Numbered from the stretch's first letter, positions 54,766 through 62,777 are shown. The stretch is DNA of 64,000 bases from Patescibacteria group bacterium (GCA_024239055.1 JANBVJ010000001.1:186001-250000), one strand, 5' to 3'. A program made the numbers and translations. Notes: generated from the sequence alone by a model not told the origin.

Positions 54766-54942
54766 TTAGATCTTTATAGGTTCGCGTGACTTTTCATCAT
54801 GATTCTGACGACCATTATGTTTTCCATCTACGCAGTCACAAGACTCAAACTGACTATCATATTTTGGGCAATCTTCTGCCCCGCATGTACCAGGATGATT
54901 ACTCACACCTTCACATGTTCCTGTACAAATGTAGTGAGTCAT
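54766..54942 (-). CDS. Small Cys/His-rich protein
   Basis: 58 residues with CTGTC, CGAEDC and CDC clusters (seven Cys in all) and several His; likely a zinc or other metal-binding module, with an acidic/basic His-containing tail (KHNGRQNHDEKS). No named family recognised. TATATA-like sequence lies just before the ATG; a bidirectional terminator follows the stop. Compare with the Cys-rich gene at 17427; the spacing of Cys differs. Confidence 0.55.
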   Translation of the reverse strand: MTHYICTGTCEGVSNHPGTCGAEDCPKYDSQFESCDCVDGKHNGRQNHDEKSREPIKI

Positions 54943-55002
54943 ATCATATATACATTTGATTATTTATTAATAGAGACCTTTTATACCTACTAGCAGACAT
55001 AA

Positions 55003-55296
55003 TTAATATACCCTAAATATCCTGTACATCTCGTTCTCATATCCAGGAAAGAACTGTGTTATTTCTTTTATATTAAAGTCTCTCTGAATAGACGAACAAG
55101 GCTCTCTTTTAAGTAAAAACCGAAATGACTTACCCACCAGTAATTCAGGGGGGTATTTACCTCCAGTTAGATTCTTCCAGTGCTCTTTATCTACTCGTAC
55201 AAGAAATCCGGTAGTATCATCTGAGTTCGTTCCTACCTCAACTACAAAACTCCACTGGTCTTCCGTTTCTTCTTTTTTTCTAACTCGGACAGGCAT
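55003..55296 (-). CDS. Hypothetical small protein
   Basis: 97 residues, no membrane helix. Predicted beta-rich (QWSFVVEVGTNSDDTTGFLV, GKYPPELLVGKSFRFLL) with an aromatic tail (ITQFFPGYENEMYRIF). No recognised domain. The start ATG (MPVRVRKKE) has no clear ribosome site; TATAGG lies very close upstream. Lies between the small Cys/His-rich gene and nfo on the same strand. Function unknown. Confidence 0.5.
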   Translation of the reverse strand: MPVRVRKKEETEDQWSFVVEVGTNSDDTTGFLVRVDKEHWKNLTGGKYPPELLVGKSFRFLLKREPCSSIQRDFNIKEITQFFPGYENEMYRIFRVY

Positions 55297-55329
55297 ATCC
55301 TATACCTTCATTACACATTATTTTTTATA

Positions 55330-56184
55330 TTATGTAAAGTAAGATTTGAGAATATCCACATTCTTTTTATCTGGTCCAGTATTTTTAAATCCAGGTACCT
55401 CTAAAATCCAGGCCTTGTTCCATAAGCGCTTTTCATTAGCAAGTGCTTGCATCCCCTTTTTTCCAATATATCCCTGCCCTATATTCTCGTGCCTATCAAT
55501 ATAAGAATTAAAGGCGGCTTTAGAGTCATTTATGTGAAACACAACCACATTATCTAAACCCAGAATACTGTCTACTGTATCACACCACATTCCTATTCCA
55601 TCTTTTGTAAACTCCATCATACCCGAAGCATATGCGTGAGCAGTATCAATACATATTTTAACACGAGATGAATTAACTTTCTTGAATATCTCTGCAATTT
55701 CCTTTACATCAACTCCTAGCTTTGCATGTGTTGCCGAGTTTTCCATAATAAGCTGGGTACTTCCTGAAGACTTTTTTAAAACCTGCTTCATTCCTTCAAT
55801 AACCCTTACAGCTGCCTCTTTTCTGTTTTCATTCTTATGAGATCCAATATGAAAAATAAGCCCGTTAGCTTTAATACTTTCTGCAATATCTAAATGCCCC
55901 ACTAGCGCCTCAACTGACTTTGCATGAATGTCAGCATCTGCACTCGCAAGGTTTACAAGATACGGAGCATGTAAATATACCGGGGTAATGCCATACTTTT
56001 TTTGTAGTATGTTATACTCTTTAATCTCCTCTGCTGAAGGCATACGAACTCTATACTGACGAGGACTTGAGCCAAACATCTGCATACACTCAGCACCAAT
56101 AGAGAGCGCATTCAACACTCCATTTTTCAATCCCCCAGCAGAAGATACATGTCCTCCTATTTTTGGATACTTGTTATCATCCAT
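55330..56184 (-). CDS. nfo: Endonuclease IV (AP endonuclease)
   Basis: Cuts DNA at abasic sites, the next step after Tag or AlkA. 284 residues, TIM barrel with three-metal site: GGHVSSAGG near the start, ENSATHAKLG, CIDTAHAYASGM, HINDSKAAFNSYIDRHENIGQGYIG, and ILEVPG. All metal-ligand positions (His, Glu, Asp) typical of Nfo are seen. Leaderless start: TAGAAT ends 6 bases before the ATG. Divergent from the RNA gene at 56249. Confidence 0.95.
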   Translation of the reverse strand: MDDNKYPKIGGHVSSAGGLKNGVLNALSIGAECMQMFGSSPRQYRVRMPSAEEIKEYNILQKKYGITPVYLHAPYLVNLASADADIHAKSVEALVGHLDIAESIKANGLIFHIGSHKNENRKEAAVRVIEGMKQVLKKSSGSTQLIMENSATHAKLGVDVKEIAEIFKKVNSSRVKICIDTAHAYASGMMEFTKDGIGMWCDTVDSILGLDNVVVFHINDSKAAFNSYIDRHENIGQGYIGKKGMQALANEKRLWNKAWILEVPGFKNTGPDKKNVDILKSYFT

Positions 56185-56212
56185 ACTCTTATTCTATTCC
56201 TAAAGAAATAGC

Positions 56213-56242
56213 TTGACAATCACTTAAATAAAGGTATATGCT
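56213..56242 (+). promoter_or_regulatory. Promoter of large structured RNA
   Basis: TTGACA (56213-56218), 18-base spacer, TATGCT (56237-56242). Predicted start at about 56249, one base before the closing helix of the RNA. Confidence 0.65.
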
Positions 56243-56248
56243 ACATAT

Positions 56249-56572
56249 AGTTGCGTTCCTTGTGAAGTCCCCCGCTAGCTACGTGCTAGTTTGACTGAAC
56301 AGGGCAAACGCCTCCCGTTCGAGCGTGAGTTGGTGGATAAATTGCTTCTCCAGAGCCACCTGTCGAGGAAGTATTATCCGCGTGAAGGGACAATCCCATT
56401 TGTCTTTACGTGAATAAGAGCAATCTCTTGCGGACTCCAGAAGCCCGACCGGGCGCAGGAGTTTGGACAGGCACCGCACTGCCTCTTCTTGCAAGAACTT
56501 CGCTTATTAATCCACCAGCTCACCCCGAATACAACAGCACACCAAAAGGGCACCCTAAAAAGTGCCTCTTTT
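56249..56572 (+). ncRNA. Unidentified large structured RNA, about 290 nt plus terminator
   Basis: The interval has no convincing gene on either strand, is GC-richer than its surroundings and folds well: closing helix GTTG-C-GTTC with GAAT-A-CAAC (56250-56258/56527-56535), a 14-bp long-range helix (56325-56338/56510-56523), hairpins CTAGC-TACGT-GCTAG (56275), GACAA...TTGTC (56389) and GCCC...GGGC inside ACTCC/GGAGT (56434), plus CCTGTC/GACAGG (56359/56466). A promoter and a terminator bound it. It lacks the conserved blocks of RNase P RNA and the tRNA-like ends of tmRNA. Confidence 0.65.
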
Positions 56573-56574
56573 CT
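56544..56574 (+). terminator. Terminator of large structured RNA
   Basis: AAAAG-GGCAC pairs with GTGCC-T-CTTTT (one bulge) across an 8-base loop, with the U tract in the descending stem. Confidence 0.75.
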
Positions 56575-56665
56575 ATAAACAAAAACGCCTCAATTGGAAT
56601 AATAGTATATTTCTTTGGAGTTATATGACTCCCCCTTTCGCTAGGTTCTTTATATAACAAAAACT

Positions 56666-57367
56666 CTACTTTCCAAATCTTCTTTGTCGTCTAGCATACC
56701 CCTCAAAAGCCAAGTCCAAATCCTCTTCTCCAAAGTCAGGCCAGTACTTTTCAGAGAAATAAAGTTCAGCGTAAGCCGCCTGCCAAAGTACAAAATTAGA
56801 TAAGCGCTTTTCGCCACCAGCCCGTATCACAAGATCGGGTTCTGGAAGACCTGCTGTTGAAAGATGTTCAGCTAACATATCTTCTGTAATATCCTCTGCC
56901 TTCACTCCTTTTTTTATCAACTGCTGAACAGCCTGCACGATATCCCATTTACCTCCATAACTTACAGCTAGATTAAGATGAAGTCCATCGTTTCCAGCGG
57001 TTGCCTCCTCTACCACCTCAATCACTTTCTGTAAAGAAGGTTTCAAGCGCTCTTTTTGACCAATCACTTTCACTTTCACGCCTTCTTTCTGGAATCTTGC
57101 AATCGCTTTTTTGTTCAAGGAAATTTCAAAAAGATCCATAAGATAATTCACCTCTTTGGGAGACCGATTCCAGTTTTCCGAGGAAAACCCAAATACAGTC
57201 ACAACCTCAACGCTCCGGTCTTTACACAAGGATAAAAACTTATCAAAATTCTCTTTACCTCTTAAATGCCCTTTAAGACTTTCAAGTTTATGCTCCTTTG
57301 CCCATCTTCGATTCCCGTCAGGAAATAGAACAATATGTTTTGGAGTAGCTTTATTTTTGCTGCTCAT
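56666..57367 (-). CDS. uppS: Isoprenyl (undecaprenyl) diphosphate synthase
   Basis: Makes the C55 lipid carrier for MraY and MurG by cis-prenyl addition. 233 residues from the chosen start (MSSKNKATPKHIVLFPDGNRRWA); an upstream in-frame TTG would add 22 residues that lie inside the small membrane-protein gene. Marks: HIVLFPDGNRRWAKEH with the catalytic Asp, FGFSSENWNRSP, LHLNLAVSYGGKWDIVQA and EPDLVIRAGGEKRLSNFVLWQ. The 3' end converges on the RNA gene at 56249. Confidence 0.93.
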   Translation of the reverse strand: MSSKNKATPKHIVLFPDGNRRWAKEHKLESLKGHLRGKENFDKFLSLCKDRSVEVVTVFGFSSENWNRSPKEVNYLMDLFEISLNKKAIARFQKEGVKVKVIGQKERLKPSLQKVIEVVEEATAGNDGLHLNLAVSYGGKWDIVQAVQQLIKKGVKAEDITEDMLAEHLSTAGLPEPDLVIRAGGEKRLSNFVLWQAAYAELYFSEKYWPDFGEEDLDLAFEGYARRQRRFGK

Positions 57368-57521
57368 ATGGTATTTCTTCAATAATGATTGATTGCGTAA
57401 ACTGTTCTCTTGCAAGAAGATATCCAACTGCAAAAGAAAAAAGGGAGATTAACATAACCCCAATAGCAAGTATTATATCAGCTTTATATATTTTGACAAA
57501 TGTAATTATTCTTGTTAGCAT
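57351..57521 (-). CDS. 56-residue single-helix membrane protein
   Basis: Starts MLTRIITFVKIYKADIILA, with one membrane helix (DIILAIGVMLISLFSFAVGY) and a short outer tail ending YEQQK. I recall very similar short proteins with a KADIILAIG-type helix in Candidate Phyla Radiation genomes, without known function. Its stop lies 17 bases inside uppS, so it heads a two-gene unit. Its start codon is part of the rpmA -10 box on the other strand, and the two divergent start codons are only 6 bases apart. Confidence 0.65.
   Translation of the reverse strand: MLTRIITFVKIYKADIILAIGVMLISLFSFAVGYLLAREQFTQSIIIEEIPYEQQK
57493..57521 (+). promoter_or_regulatory. rpmA promoter (leaderless)
   Basis: TTGACA (57493-57498), 17-base spacer, extended -10 TGTTAGCAT (hexamer 57516-57521), then only 6 bases to the ATG; the clearest leaderless promoter in the window. 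Confidence 0.85.
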
Positions 57522-57527
57522 AAGCAC

Positions 57528-57806
57528 ATGTCAACAACGAAATCAGCAGGATCATCGAAATTAGGAAGAGATTCCGGTCCCAAATATTTGGGCGTGAAAC
57601 TTACAGATGGAGTATCGGCCAAGACCGGGCAGATTTTACTTCGCCAGCGCGGTACAAAGTTTCTTGCCGGAAAAAATGTTCGCAGAGCAGGAGATGATAC
57701 ACTTTTTGCACTTGCTGACGGCATTGTGAAGTTTACAACTAAAAAGAAACGAGGATTTGATAACTCCCAACGGACAGCGAAAGTGATAAACGTCCTCCCA
57801 TCCTAA
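57528..57806 (+). CDS. rpmA: 50S ribosomal protein L27
   Basis: 92 residues, near the peptidyl-transferase centre. Sequence STTKSAGSSKLGRDSGPKYLGVK, then GQILLRQRGTKFLAGKNV and DDTLFALADGIVKF, is standard for bL27 (KAGGS-type start becomes TKSAGSSK). No N-terminal cleavage extension of the Firmicutes type. Single gene, leaderless promoter, convergent with pyrG (a 22-base gap). Confidence 0.97.
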   Translation: MSTTKSAGSSKLGRDSGPKYLGVKLTDGVSAKTGQILLRQRGTKFLAGKNVRRAGDDTLFALADGIVKFTTKKKRGFDNSQRTAKVINVLPS

Positions 57807-57828
57807 CTACCGTTCATCTGGACGGTTT

Positions 57829-59448
57829 TTACTTTTTTAAAGAAGCTTTTATAAATTCAACGAATAAGGGATGCGGATTCATTGGATGCGACTTAAACTC
57901 TGGATGAAACTGCGTTCCCAAAAAGAATGGATGATTGGGAAGTTCTGCAATCTCAACCAAATTTCTATCTGGGTTCACCCCAGACATAATCATTCCAGCC
58001 TCTTCTAATTCATCTCTGTATTCGTTGTTCAACTCATAACGGTGGCGATGACGCTCTGAAATCTTTGTTTTTTGATAAGCTGTAAATGCCTTTGTCCCTT
58101 TTTGTATGATGCAATCATAAGCGCCAAGCCGCATTGTACCTCCATATTTCTTTTCTTTCAGTAGTACCTCCTGCTCTGGCATCACGTCAATAACCGGTAT
58201 CTTCGCTCGTGCTTTTAGCTCACGCGAAGTTGCGTCCTTTAAATCACATACATTCCTTGCAAACTCAACAACAGCCAGTTGAAGGCCAAGACATAAGCCG
58301 AAGAACGGTATCTTGTTCTCTCTACAAAACTGTATTGCCCGTATTTTACCCTCAGCTCCCCTACTCCCAAATCCTCCAGGTACAATAATTCCGTCAAACT
58401 CCTGCAATGCTTCCAGCGCCTTTGGACTTCTTGTGTACTGCTCTGCTGAAAGCCAGGTAATCTCAGGAATGCAACCATTTGCCCAAGAGGCATGTTTTAT
58501 CGCCTCAAGAACAGAAATATATGAATCCATTAGAGTAAAGTTTCCAGTCTGAAAGTATTTTCCTACAATGCCAATACGTACTGTTTTTTTCAATCCATGC
58601 ATCTTTGCAACTAGCCTTCTCCACTCCCGTAAATCCTGGCCTTTTCGCTTTATACCAAACTTCTCTAAGATACGGTCTCCTAGCTTATCCTGTTCAAAGT
58701 TTATTGGTATGTCATAAATGGACTCGACATCCGGAGCTGAGATAATGTCAGCAAGGTTCAGATTACAAAAGAGAGATAACTTATTTTTTCTAGGTTCGTC
58801 TACTGGAAGTTCAGAACGGGCAATAATGATATCGGGCTGAATACCTGCGGTATTTAACGTCCTAACTGCGGTCTGAGTTGGTTTCGTCTTCATCTCCCCT
58901 ATCATATGTGGAACGGGAAGGTAAGAAACAAGTACAAAGAGAACACTCTCTGGTATGGAAGACTTCATCATACGAGCGGCTTCCAAGAACAGCATATTCT
59001 GATACTCTCCAACCGTTCCTCCAATCTCAATTAAGACAAAATCTGCCTTATCCTTCTGCCCCGCCCTTTTAATGCGTGAAATCACCTCTTCTGGAATATG
59101 CGGTACCACCTCAACACATTTACCCTCATACTCCAAGTTTCGCTCTTTATGAATTACTGCTTCGTATACCCGTCCAGTAGTTATATAATTATCTGAGCTT
59201 AAAGACCGCTCCAAGAATCGTTCATAATTTCCAAGATCCTGATCGCACTCAGTTCCGTCATCTGTCACAAAAATCTCTCCATGCTCAATAGGATTCATGG
59301 TTCCCGCATCCACATTCACATAAGGGTCAATCTTTATAGCAGTCACAGAAAATCCCTTGCCTTGTAGGATTTTTCCAATGGAGGCGGTAGCAACTCCCTT
59401 ACCAACACCTGACATGACGCCACCAATGATAAAAATGTATCTTGTCAT
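57829..59448 (-). CDS. pyrG: CTP synthase
   Basis: Aminates UTP to CTP with glutamine. 539 residues: synthetase domain (GGVMSGVGKGVATASIGKIL, IKIDPYVNVDAGTMNP, HGEIFVTDDGTECDQDLGNYERFL) and a class I glutamine amidotransferase domain with the catalytic GLCLGLQL (Cys about 379) and the His-Glu pair in GTQFHPEFKS. A hairpin ending in a U tract lies only a few bases upstream of the ATG, so its expression must pass a terminator-like element of rplI. Confidence 0.97.
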   Translation of the reverse strand: MTRYIFIIGGVMSGVGKGVATASIGKILQGKGFSVTAIKIDPYVNVDAGTMNPIEHGEIFVTDDGTECDQDLGNYERFLERSLSSDNYITTGRVYEAVIHKERNLEYEGKCVEVVPHIPEEVISRIKRAGQKDKADFVLIEIGGTVGEYQNMLFLEAARMMKSSIPESVLFVLVSYLPVPHMIGEMKTKPTQTAVRTLNTAGIQPDIIIARSELPVDEPRKNKLSLFCNLNLADIISAPDVESIYDIPINFEQDKLGDRILEKFGIKRKGQDLREWRRLVAKMHGLKKTVRIGIVGKYFQTGNFTLMDSYISVLEAIKHASWANGCIPEITWLSAEQYTRSPKALEALQEFDGIIVPGGFGSRGAEGKIRAIQFCRENKIPFFGLCLGLQLAVVEFARNVCDLKDATSRELKARAKIPVIDVMPEQEVLLKEKKYGGTMRLGAYDCIIQKGTKAFTAYQKTKISERHRHRYELNNEYRDELEEAGMIMSGVNPDRNLVEIAELPNHPFFLGTQFHPEFKSHPMNPHPLFVEFIKASLKK

Positions 59449-59453
59449 AATAT

Positions 59454-59480
59454 AAAAAGAGGGGTTGGATTACCCCTCTT
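59454..59480 (-). terminator. Terminator-like hairpin between rplI and pyrG
   Basis: AAGAGGGGT/ACCCCTCTT perfect 9-bp stem with six-base loop and a 5-T tract on the - strand. It begins within the last codons of rplI and its tract ends 5 bases before the pyrG ATG. Confidence 0.8.
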
Positions 59481-59919
59481 CTCCTGAGATGATTACTTTT
59501 ATTTCGGCCTCCAGATTATGTTCAAACTTTAATTTAACAGGGAACTCTCCTGGCTCTCGAATTGGCTCTTCTAACTCCACCTGTTCTTTCTTTACCATAT
59601 ACCCCATGCCCCTTAAAGTATCTGCAATCTTTAAGGCGGTAACTGACTCAAAAAGTTGACCTTCATCCCCTACTTTCACTGCAAGGGGCACCTCAAGGTC
59701 ATCTAATTTAGTTGCCATTTCTTGAATCTTCTTTAATGCCTCCTCTGCCTCTTCTTCTAATATCTCATTCTGGTTTTCAAAATCTGATAAAACCTCTTTC
59801 GTAGCTTCTTTTGCAAGTTTATTTGGAATAAGAAAATTTCTGGCGTATCCGTCAGCAACCTCTTTAATCTCACGAGCTTTTCCTACATTCTTTACATCTT
59901 TAAGAAATAATACCTTCAT
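59470..59919 (-). CDS. rplI: 50S ribosomal protein L9
   Basis: 149 residues. N-domain MKVLFLKDVKNVGKAREIKEV, long connecting helix, C-domain KEQVELEEPIREPGEFPVKLKFEH. L9 is lost in some Candidate Phyla Radiation groups, so its presence helps narrow the lineage. Lies 12 bases after ctpA on the same strand. Confidence 0.96.
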   Translation of the reverse strand: MKVLFLKDVKNVGKAREIKEVADGYARNFLIPNKLAKEATKEVLSDFENQNEILEEEAEEALKKIQEMATKLDDLEVPLAVKVGDEGQLFESVTALKIADTLRGMGYMVKKEQVELEEPIREPGEFPVKLKFEHNLEAEIKVIISGEEG

Positions 59920-59931
59920 ACCACAATTGTA

Positions 59932-61143
59932 TTACAATCCACTAACGATTTCAATCGCACGTTCCAGTTGTGGGTCACGCTCCTCGTCAAAATCTTCGTC
60001 ACTGATATCAACCTCTACATCGGGCTCCAATCCCATCTCGTTGATAACTGTTCTGTTTGGAGTAAGCCACTTTGCAACTGTAATCTTCAAAGAAGAATCA
60101 TCGCGTAATCGCATGAGTTCTTGCACTGATCCCTTTCCGAAAGACTTCATACCAATTAGCTGTACTCCATTTACGTCCCGCAAAGCACCAGCCAAAATCT
60201 CAGATGCAGAAGCCGATCCCTGATTAATTAGAACAACCATGGGATAACTTCCTAGCCGAGAGGAACCTTGTGCCTTATAAATAAGCTCAGAATCTTCTTC
60301 TCCAAAATCTTCTATAACCACAGTCTCCCCACGCTCAATAAACCAACCTGCGATATCCTGGGATACTTCAAGAAATCCTCCTGGATTATTTCTCAGGTCT
60401 AATATGATTCTTTCGGCCCCTGAAGCTAAAATCTCAGATACCATTTGTTGAAAGTCATAAGAAGCCTTTCCAGAAAACTGAAAGAGCTGAATATAAGCAA
60501 TGTTGCCCTCTTTTAATTCCCATGCAAGGGAAGGAATCTCAATAACAGCACGCTTTATGGGAATATCTTTTGCTTCATCCCAACTATCACGGAAGATAGA
60601 GAGTACAACAGTTGTTCCTCTTTCTCCCCGAATACGCGATACTGCTTCGTCAATCGTCATACCTCTTGTACTTTCTTCATCCACAGCCAGAATCCTATCT
60701 CCTGGCCGCAAACCAGCTTTTTGAGCCGGTGTTCCCTCAAGAGGAGCCACAACCTGAAGCTGTCCCTTACGAATACCAATCTCCATACCAACACCTTCAA
60801 AGTAACCTGAAATATCATCTAAGAACTTATCTGTATCTTCAGCTGACATAAACACGGTATACGGATCTCCTAGACTATCAACCATTCCAGATATGGCACC
60901 CTGTACCATGGAAGCAAAGTCCAAACTCTCTCCATTTACATAACTTTCTTGAATCTGCCCCCACGCATCCCAGAACAAAGAAAAATCTATTAAACCTGGT
61001 TTTCCAATCTCAAGATTTGTTACTCCCTCAATAGGAAGTATTTTTGCCTGATCTTTCCCAATAGTAAAACCCAATCCAAAGCTGACTATGACACCAAAAG
61101 TAATCAAAAAAAGAGTTAATGCCCGTGAAAACGAATAGTTCAT
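59932..61143 (-). CDS. ctpA: C-terminal processing protease (S41)
   Basis: 403-residue secreted/anchored serine protease. N-terminal anchor (ALTLFLITFGVIVSFGLGF), PDZ domain (FEGVGMEIGIRKGQLQVVAP, AGLRPGDRILAVD, about residues 115-195), then the S41 core with the catalytic Ser in INQGSASASEILAGAL and Lys in GMKSFGKGSVQEL. Degrades or trims extracytoplasmic proteins. Extended -10 TGATATATT ends 7 bases before the ATG. Divergent from fabD. Confidence 0.93.
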   Translation of the reverse strand: MNYSFSRALTLFLITFGVIVSFGLGFTIGKDQAKILPIEGVTNLEIGKPGLIDFSLFWDAWGQIQESYVNGESLDFASMVQGAISGMVDSLGDPYTVFMSAEDTDKFLDDISGYFEGVGMEIGIRKGQLQVVAPLEGTPAQKAGLRPGDRILAVDEESTRGMTIDEAVSRIRGERGTTVVLSIFRDSWDEAKDIPIKRAVIEIPSLAWELKEGNIAYIQLFQFSGKASYDFQQMVSEILASGAERIILDLRNNPGGFLEVSQDIAGWFIERGETVVIEDFGEEDSELIYKAQGSSRLGSYPMVVLINQGSASASEILAGALRDVNGVQLIGMKSFGKGSVQELMRLRDDSSLKITVAKWLTPNRTVINEMGLEPDVEVDISDEDFDEERDPQLERAIEIVSGL

Positions 61144-61242
61144 AATCTCTAATATATCACATAACAGAGATACAAAAAAGGTCAGATACCTTTGTGTGGA
61201 AAATATTCTTTTCTTATCTTGACACTGTAGTATAATATATTC

Positions 61243-61256
61243 AGTTCAAGTGAACT
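61243..61256 (+). promoter_or_regulatory. Palindromic operator candidate upstream of fabD
   Basis: AGTTCAAGTGAACT, a perfect 6-2-6 inverted repeat, 7 bases after TATAAT (61231-61236). A regulator site for fabD is likely; no regulator gene is adjacent. Confidence 0.5.
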
Positions 61257-61294
61257 AAACCGCTCTTTTTAATACGGGACAAGGTTACAAATCA

Positions 61295-62236
61295 ATGACT
61301 GTTACGACTGCCAAGAAAATTGCTTTTCTTTATCCTGGCCAGGGAAGTCAGGAAGTCGGCATGGCACATGATTTATTTCATGAGTCACCCGCAGCGCAAG
61401 AGGTGCTCCGAGAAGCCGGCCAAATCTGGGAGAATGACCAACTCCTAAAAATCATGTTTGAAGGCCCAGAAGAGAAACTCAAGAGAACAGAAATCACTCA
61501 ACCTGCGATTCTTGCTGCTTCCATTGCTGTGTTAGCTGCAATCAAAGAACGGTTGGGCGAGAATGCGTTTCTTCCAGATTTCACTACTGGACAAAGTCTA
61601 GGCCTGTTCACAGCGCTTGTTGCAGCTGATGTTCTCAATCTTGAAGACGGAATGCGTCTGGTCATAGCTCGTGGGAGTCTCATGCAAAAGGCGTGTGAGG
61701 AACGACCAGGAGGTATGGTCGCCCTCATCGGGATTGATGAAATTGCTGTTAATGAAATATGCCGGGAAGCTGGCGTATCTCTTGCTAACATCAATGGCGA
61801 GAAACAAATGGTCATTGCTGGAAACCACAAAGGTATAGTAATGGCAATTGATCTTGCAACGGCCCGTGGTGCCAAAAGATGTATCCCTCTAGAAGTGGAA
61901 GGTGCATTTCATTCAGGACTCATGAAACCGGCTGAATCAGGCCTGATTAAGATCATGGAGTCGTTAGCCTGGCATGATCCGATCGTCCCGATTATTGCAA
62001 ACTGCAGTACCAACTCTCTCACATCAGTGGAAGAGATCTGGAAAGAAGTTATCATTCAGCTCACCTCATGTGTGAACTGGAAGACGACTATTCTTAAGAT
62101 GAGGGACGAAGGTGTTGAGACGTTTTGGGAAATTGGCCCAGGACAGGTGCTCAAAGGTCTCATGCGACGCATCGACAGAGATGCTGAGGTCATTAACGTA
62201 AGTGGCATGGACTCTGTTCGAGCGTTAACGGCTTAA
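61295..62236 (+). CDS. fabD: Malonyl-CoA acyl carrier protein transacylase-like
   Basis: 313-residue acyltransferase that in fatty acid or polyketide synthesis loads malonyl groups onto ACP. FLYPGQGSQEVGMAHDL, nucleophile elbow TGQSLGLFTALV (GxSxG with Gln instead of the usual His), RGSLMQKACEERPGGMVALIG, and catalytic His in VEGAFHSGLMKPAE. No other FAS gene is present in the window, and CPR genomes usually lack the pathway, so the substrate could differ. More GC-rich than neighbours; own terminator; leadered start. A transferred gene is plausible. Confidence 0.88.
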   Translation: MTVTTAKKIAFLYPGQGSQEVGMAHDLFHESPAAQEVLREAGQIWENDQLLKIMFEGPEEKLKRTEITQPAILAASIAVLAAIKERLGENAFLPDFTTGQSLGLFTALVAADVLNLEDGMRLVIARGSLMQKACEERPGGMVALIGIDEIAVNEICREAGVSLANINGEKQMVIAGNHKGIVMAIDLATARGAKRCIPLEVEGAFHSGLMKPAESGLIKIMESLAWHDPIVPIIANCSTNSLTSVEEIWKEVIIQLTSCVNWKTTILKMRDEGVETFWEIGPGQVLKGLMRRIDRDAEVINVSGMDSVRALTA

Positions 62237-62262
62237 ACAACCGTAAACCAAAAGCAACTAAA

Positions 62263-62302
62263 AGGAGGGTCGAGTGTTTTGCACTCTTCCCTCCTCTTTT
62301 TA
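62263..62302 (+). terminator. fabD terminator
   Basis: AGGAGGG(TC)GAGTG pairs with CACTC(TT)CCCTCCT across TTTTG, followed by five T. Very strong. Confidence 0.9.
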
Positions 62303-62400
62303 TACAAGTACACCTCAAAGGACTCGGTTGGAACTCTTTACTCCAAGAACTTCAAGAGTTTCATGAGCTAATAAATGGCTCATTAATTTCAAGTTAACAA

Positions 62401-62429
62401 TTGACTTCGTGAGATTACTATGTTAATGA
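62401..62429 (+). promoter_or_regulatory. Promoter of 107-residue protein gene
   Basis: TTGACT (62401-62406), 17-base spacer, TAATGA (62424-62429). Just upstream is an inverted repeat ATGAGC...GCTCAT (62363-62383). Confidence 0.55.
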
Positions 62430-62453
62430 GGTATAAGAAAGGGGGTCAGTTAT

Positions 62454-62777
62454 ATGGCACCAGTATTAACAGAGGAACAGTTTGGGGAGACGTTTAAGGA
62501 AGATCTTGGAGATTTCTTCGAGCGAGCGCTCGCTCTATTCCGGGACTTCGGGCCAGTGCTTTCCTATGATGTTTTCAACGTTCTTCTCCACGCAAAAGAC
62601 CAGAAGAGAGTTGAAGAAATTCTGGGGTTGCTTGATGAACACCAGAAGTCAGTTCTCTCGCTTCAGCATCCTGATGTGCGTGGAAGAGTGCACGGTTCCC
62701 TCGGCGTCAACAAAACACAAGTGTTCTTCGTTGAACTCTGCGAGAAAACCTTGGGACTTGAACCAAGCACTGCGTAA
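62454..62777 (+). CDS. Hypothetical helical protein
   Basis: 107 residues, soluble, mostly helical (FKEDLGDFFERALALFRDFG, KRVEEILGLLDEHQKSVL). No recognised domain. A strong AAAGGGGG ribosome site sits 7 bases before the ATG, and a terminator follows the stop, so it is a leadered single-gene unit. Its base composition resembles fabD more than the AT-rich core genes. A frame in another register (62482-63027) is a shadow. Confidence 0.6.
   Translation: MAPVLTEEQFGETFKEDLGDFFERALALFRDFGPVLSYDVFNVLLHAKDQKRVEEILGLLDEHQKSVLSLQHPDVRGRVHGSLGVNKTQVFFVELCEKTLGLEPSTA

Noticed and set aside
56249..56572. RNase P RNA or tmRNA identification
   Set aside because: The conserved GGAAAGTCC and ACAGAA blocks of RNase P and the tRNA-like 3' end of tmRNA were not found by eye on either strand; left unnamed.
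56279..56628. Two overlapping open frames on opposite strands in the RNA region
   Set aside because: No starts with ribosome or -10 signals; the region is better explained as a structured RNA.
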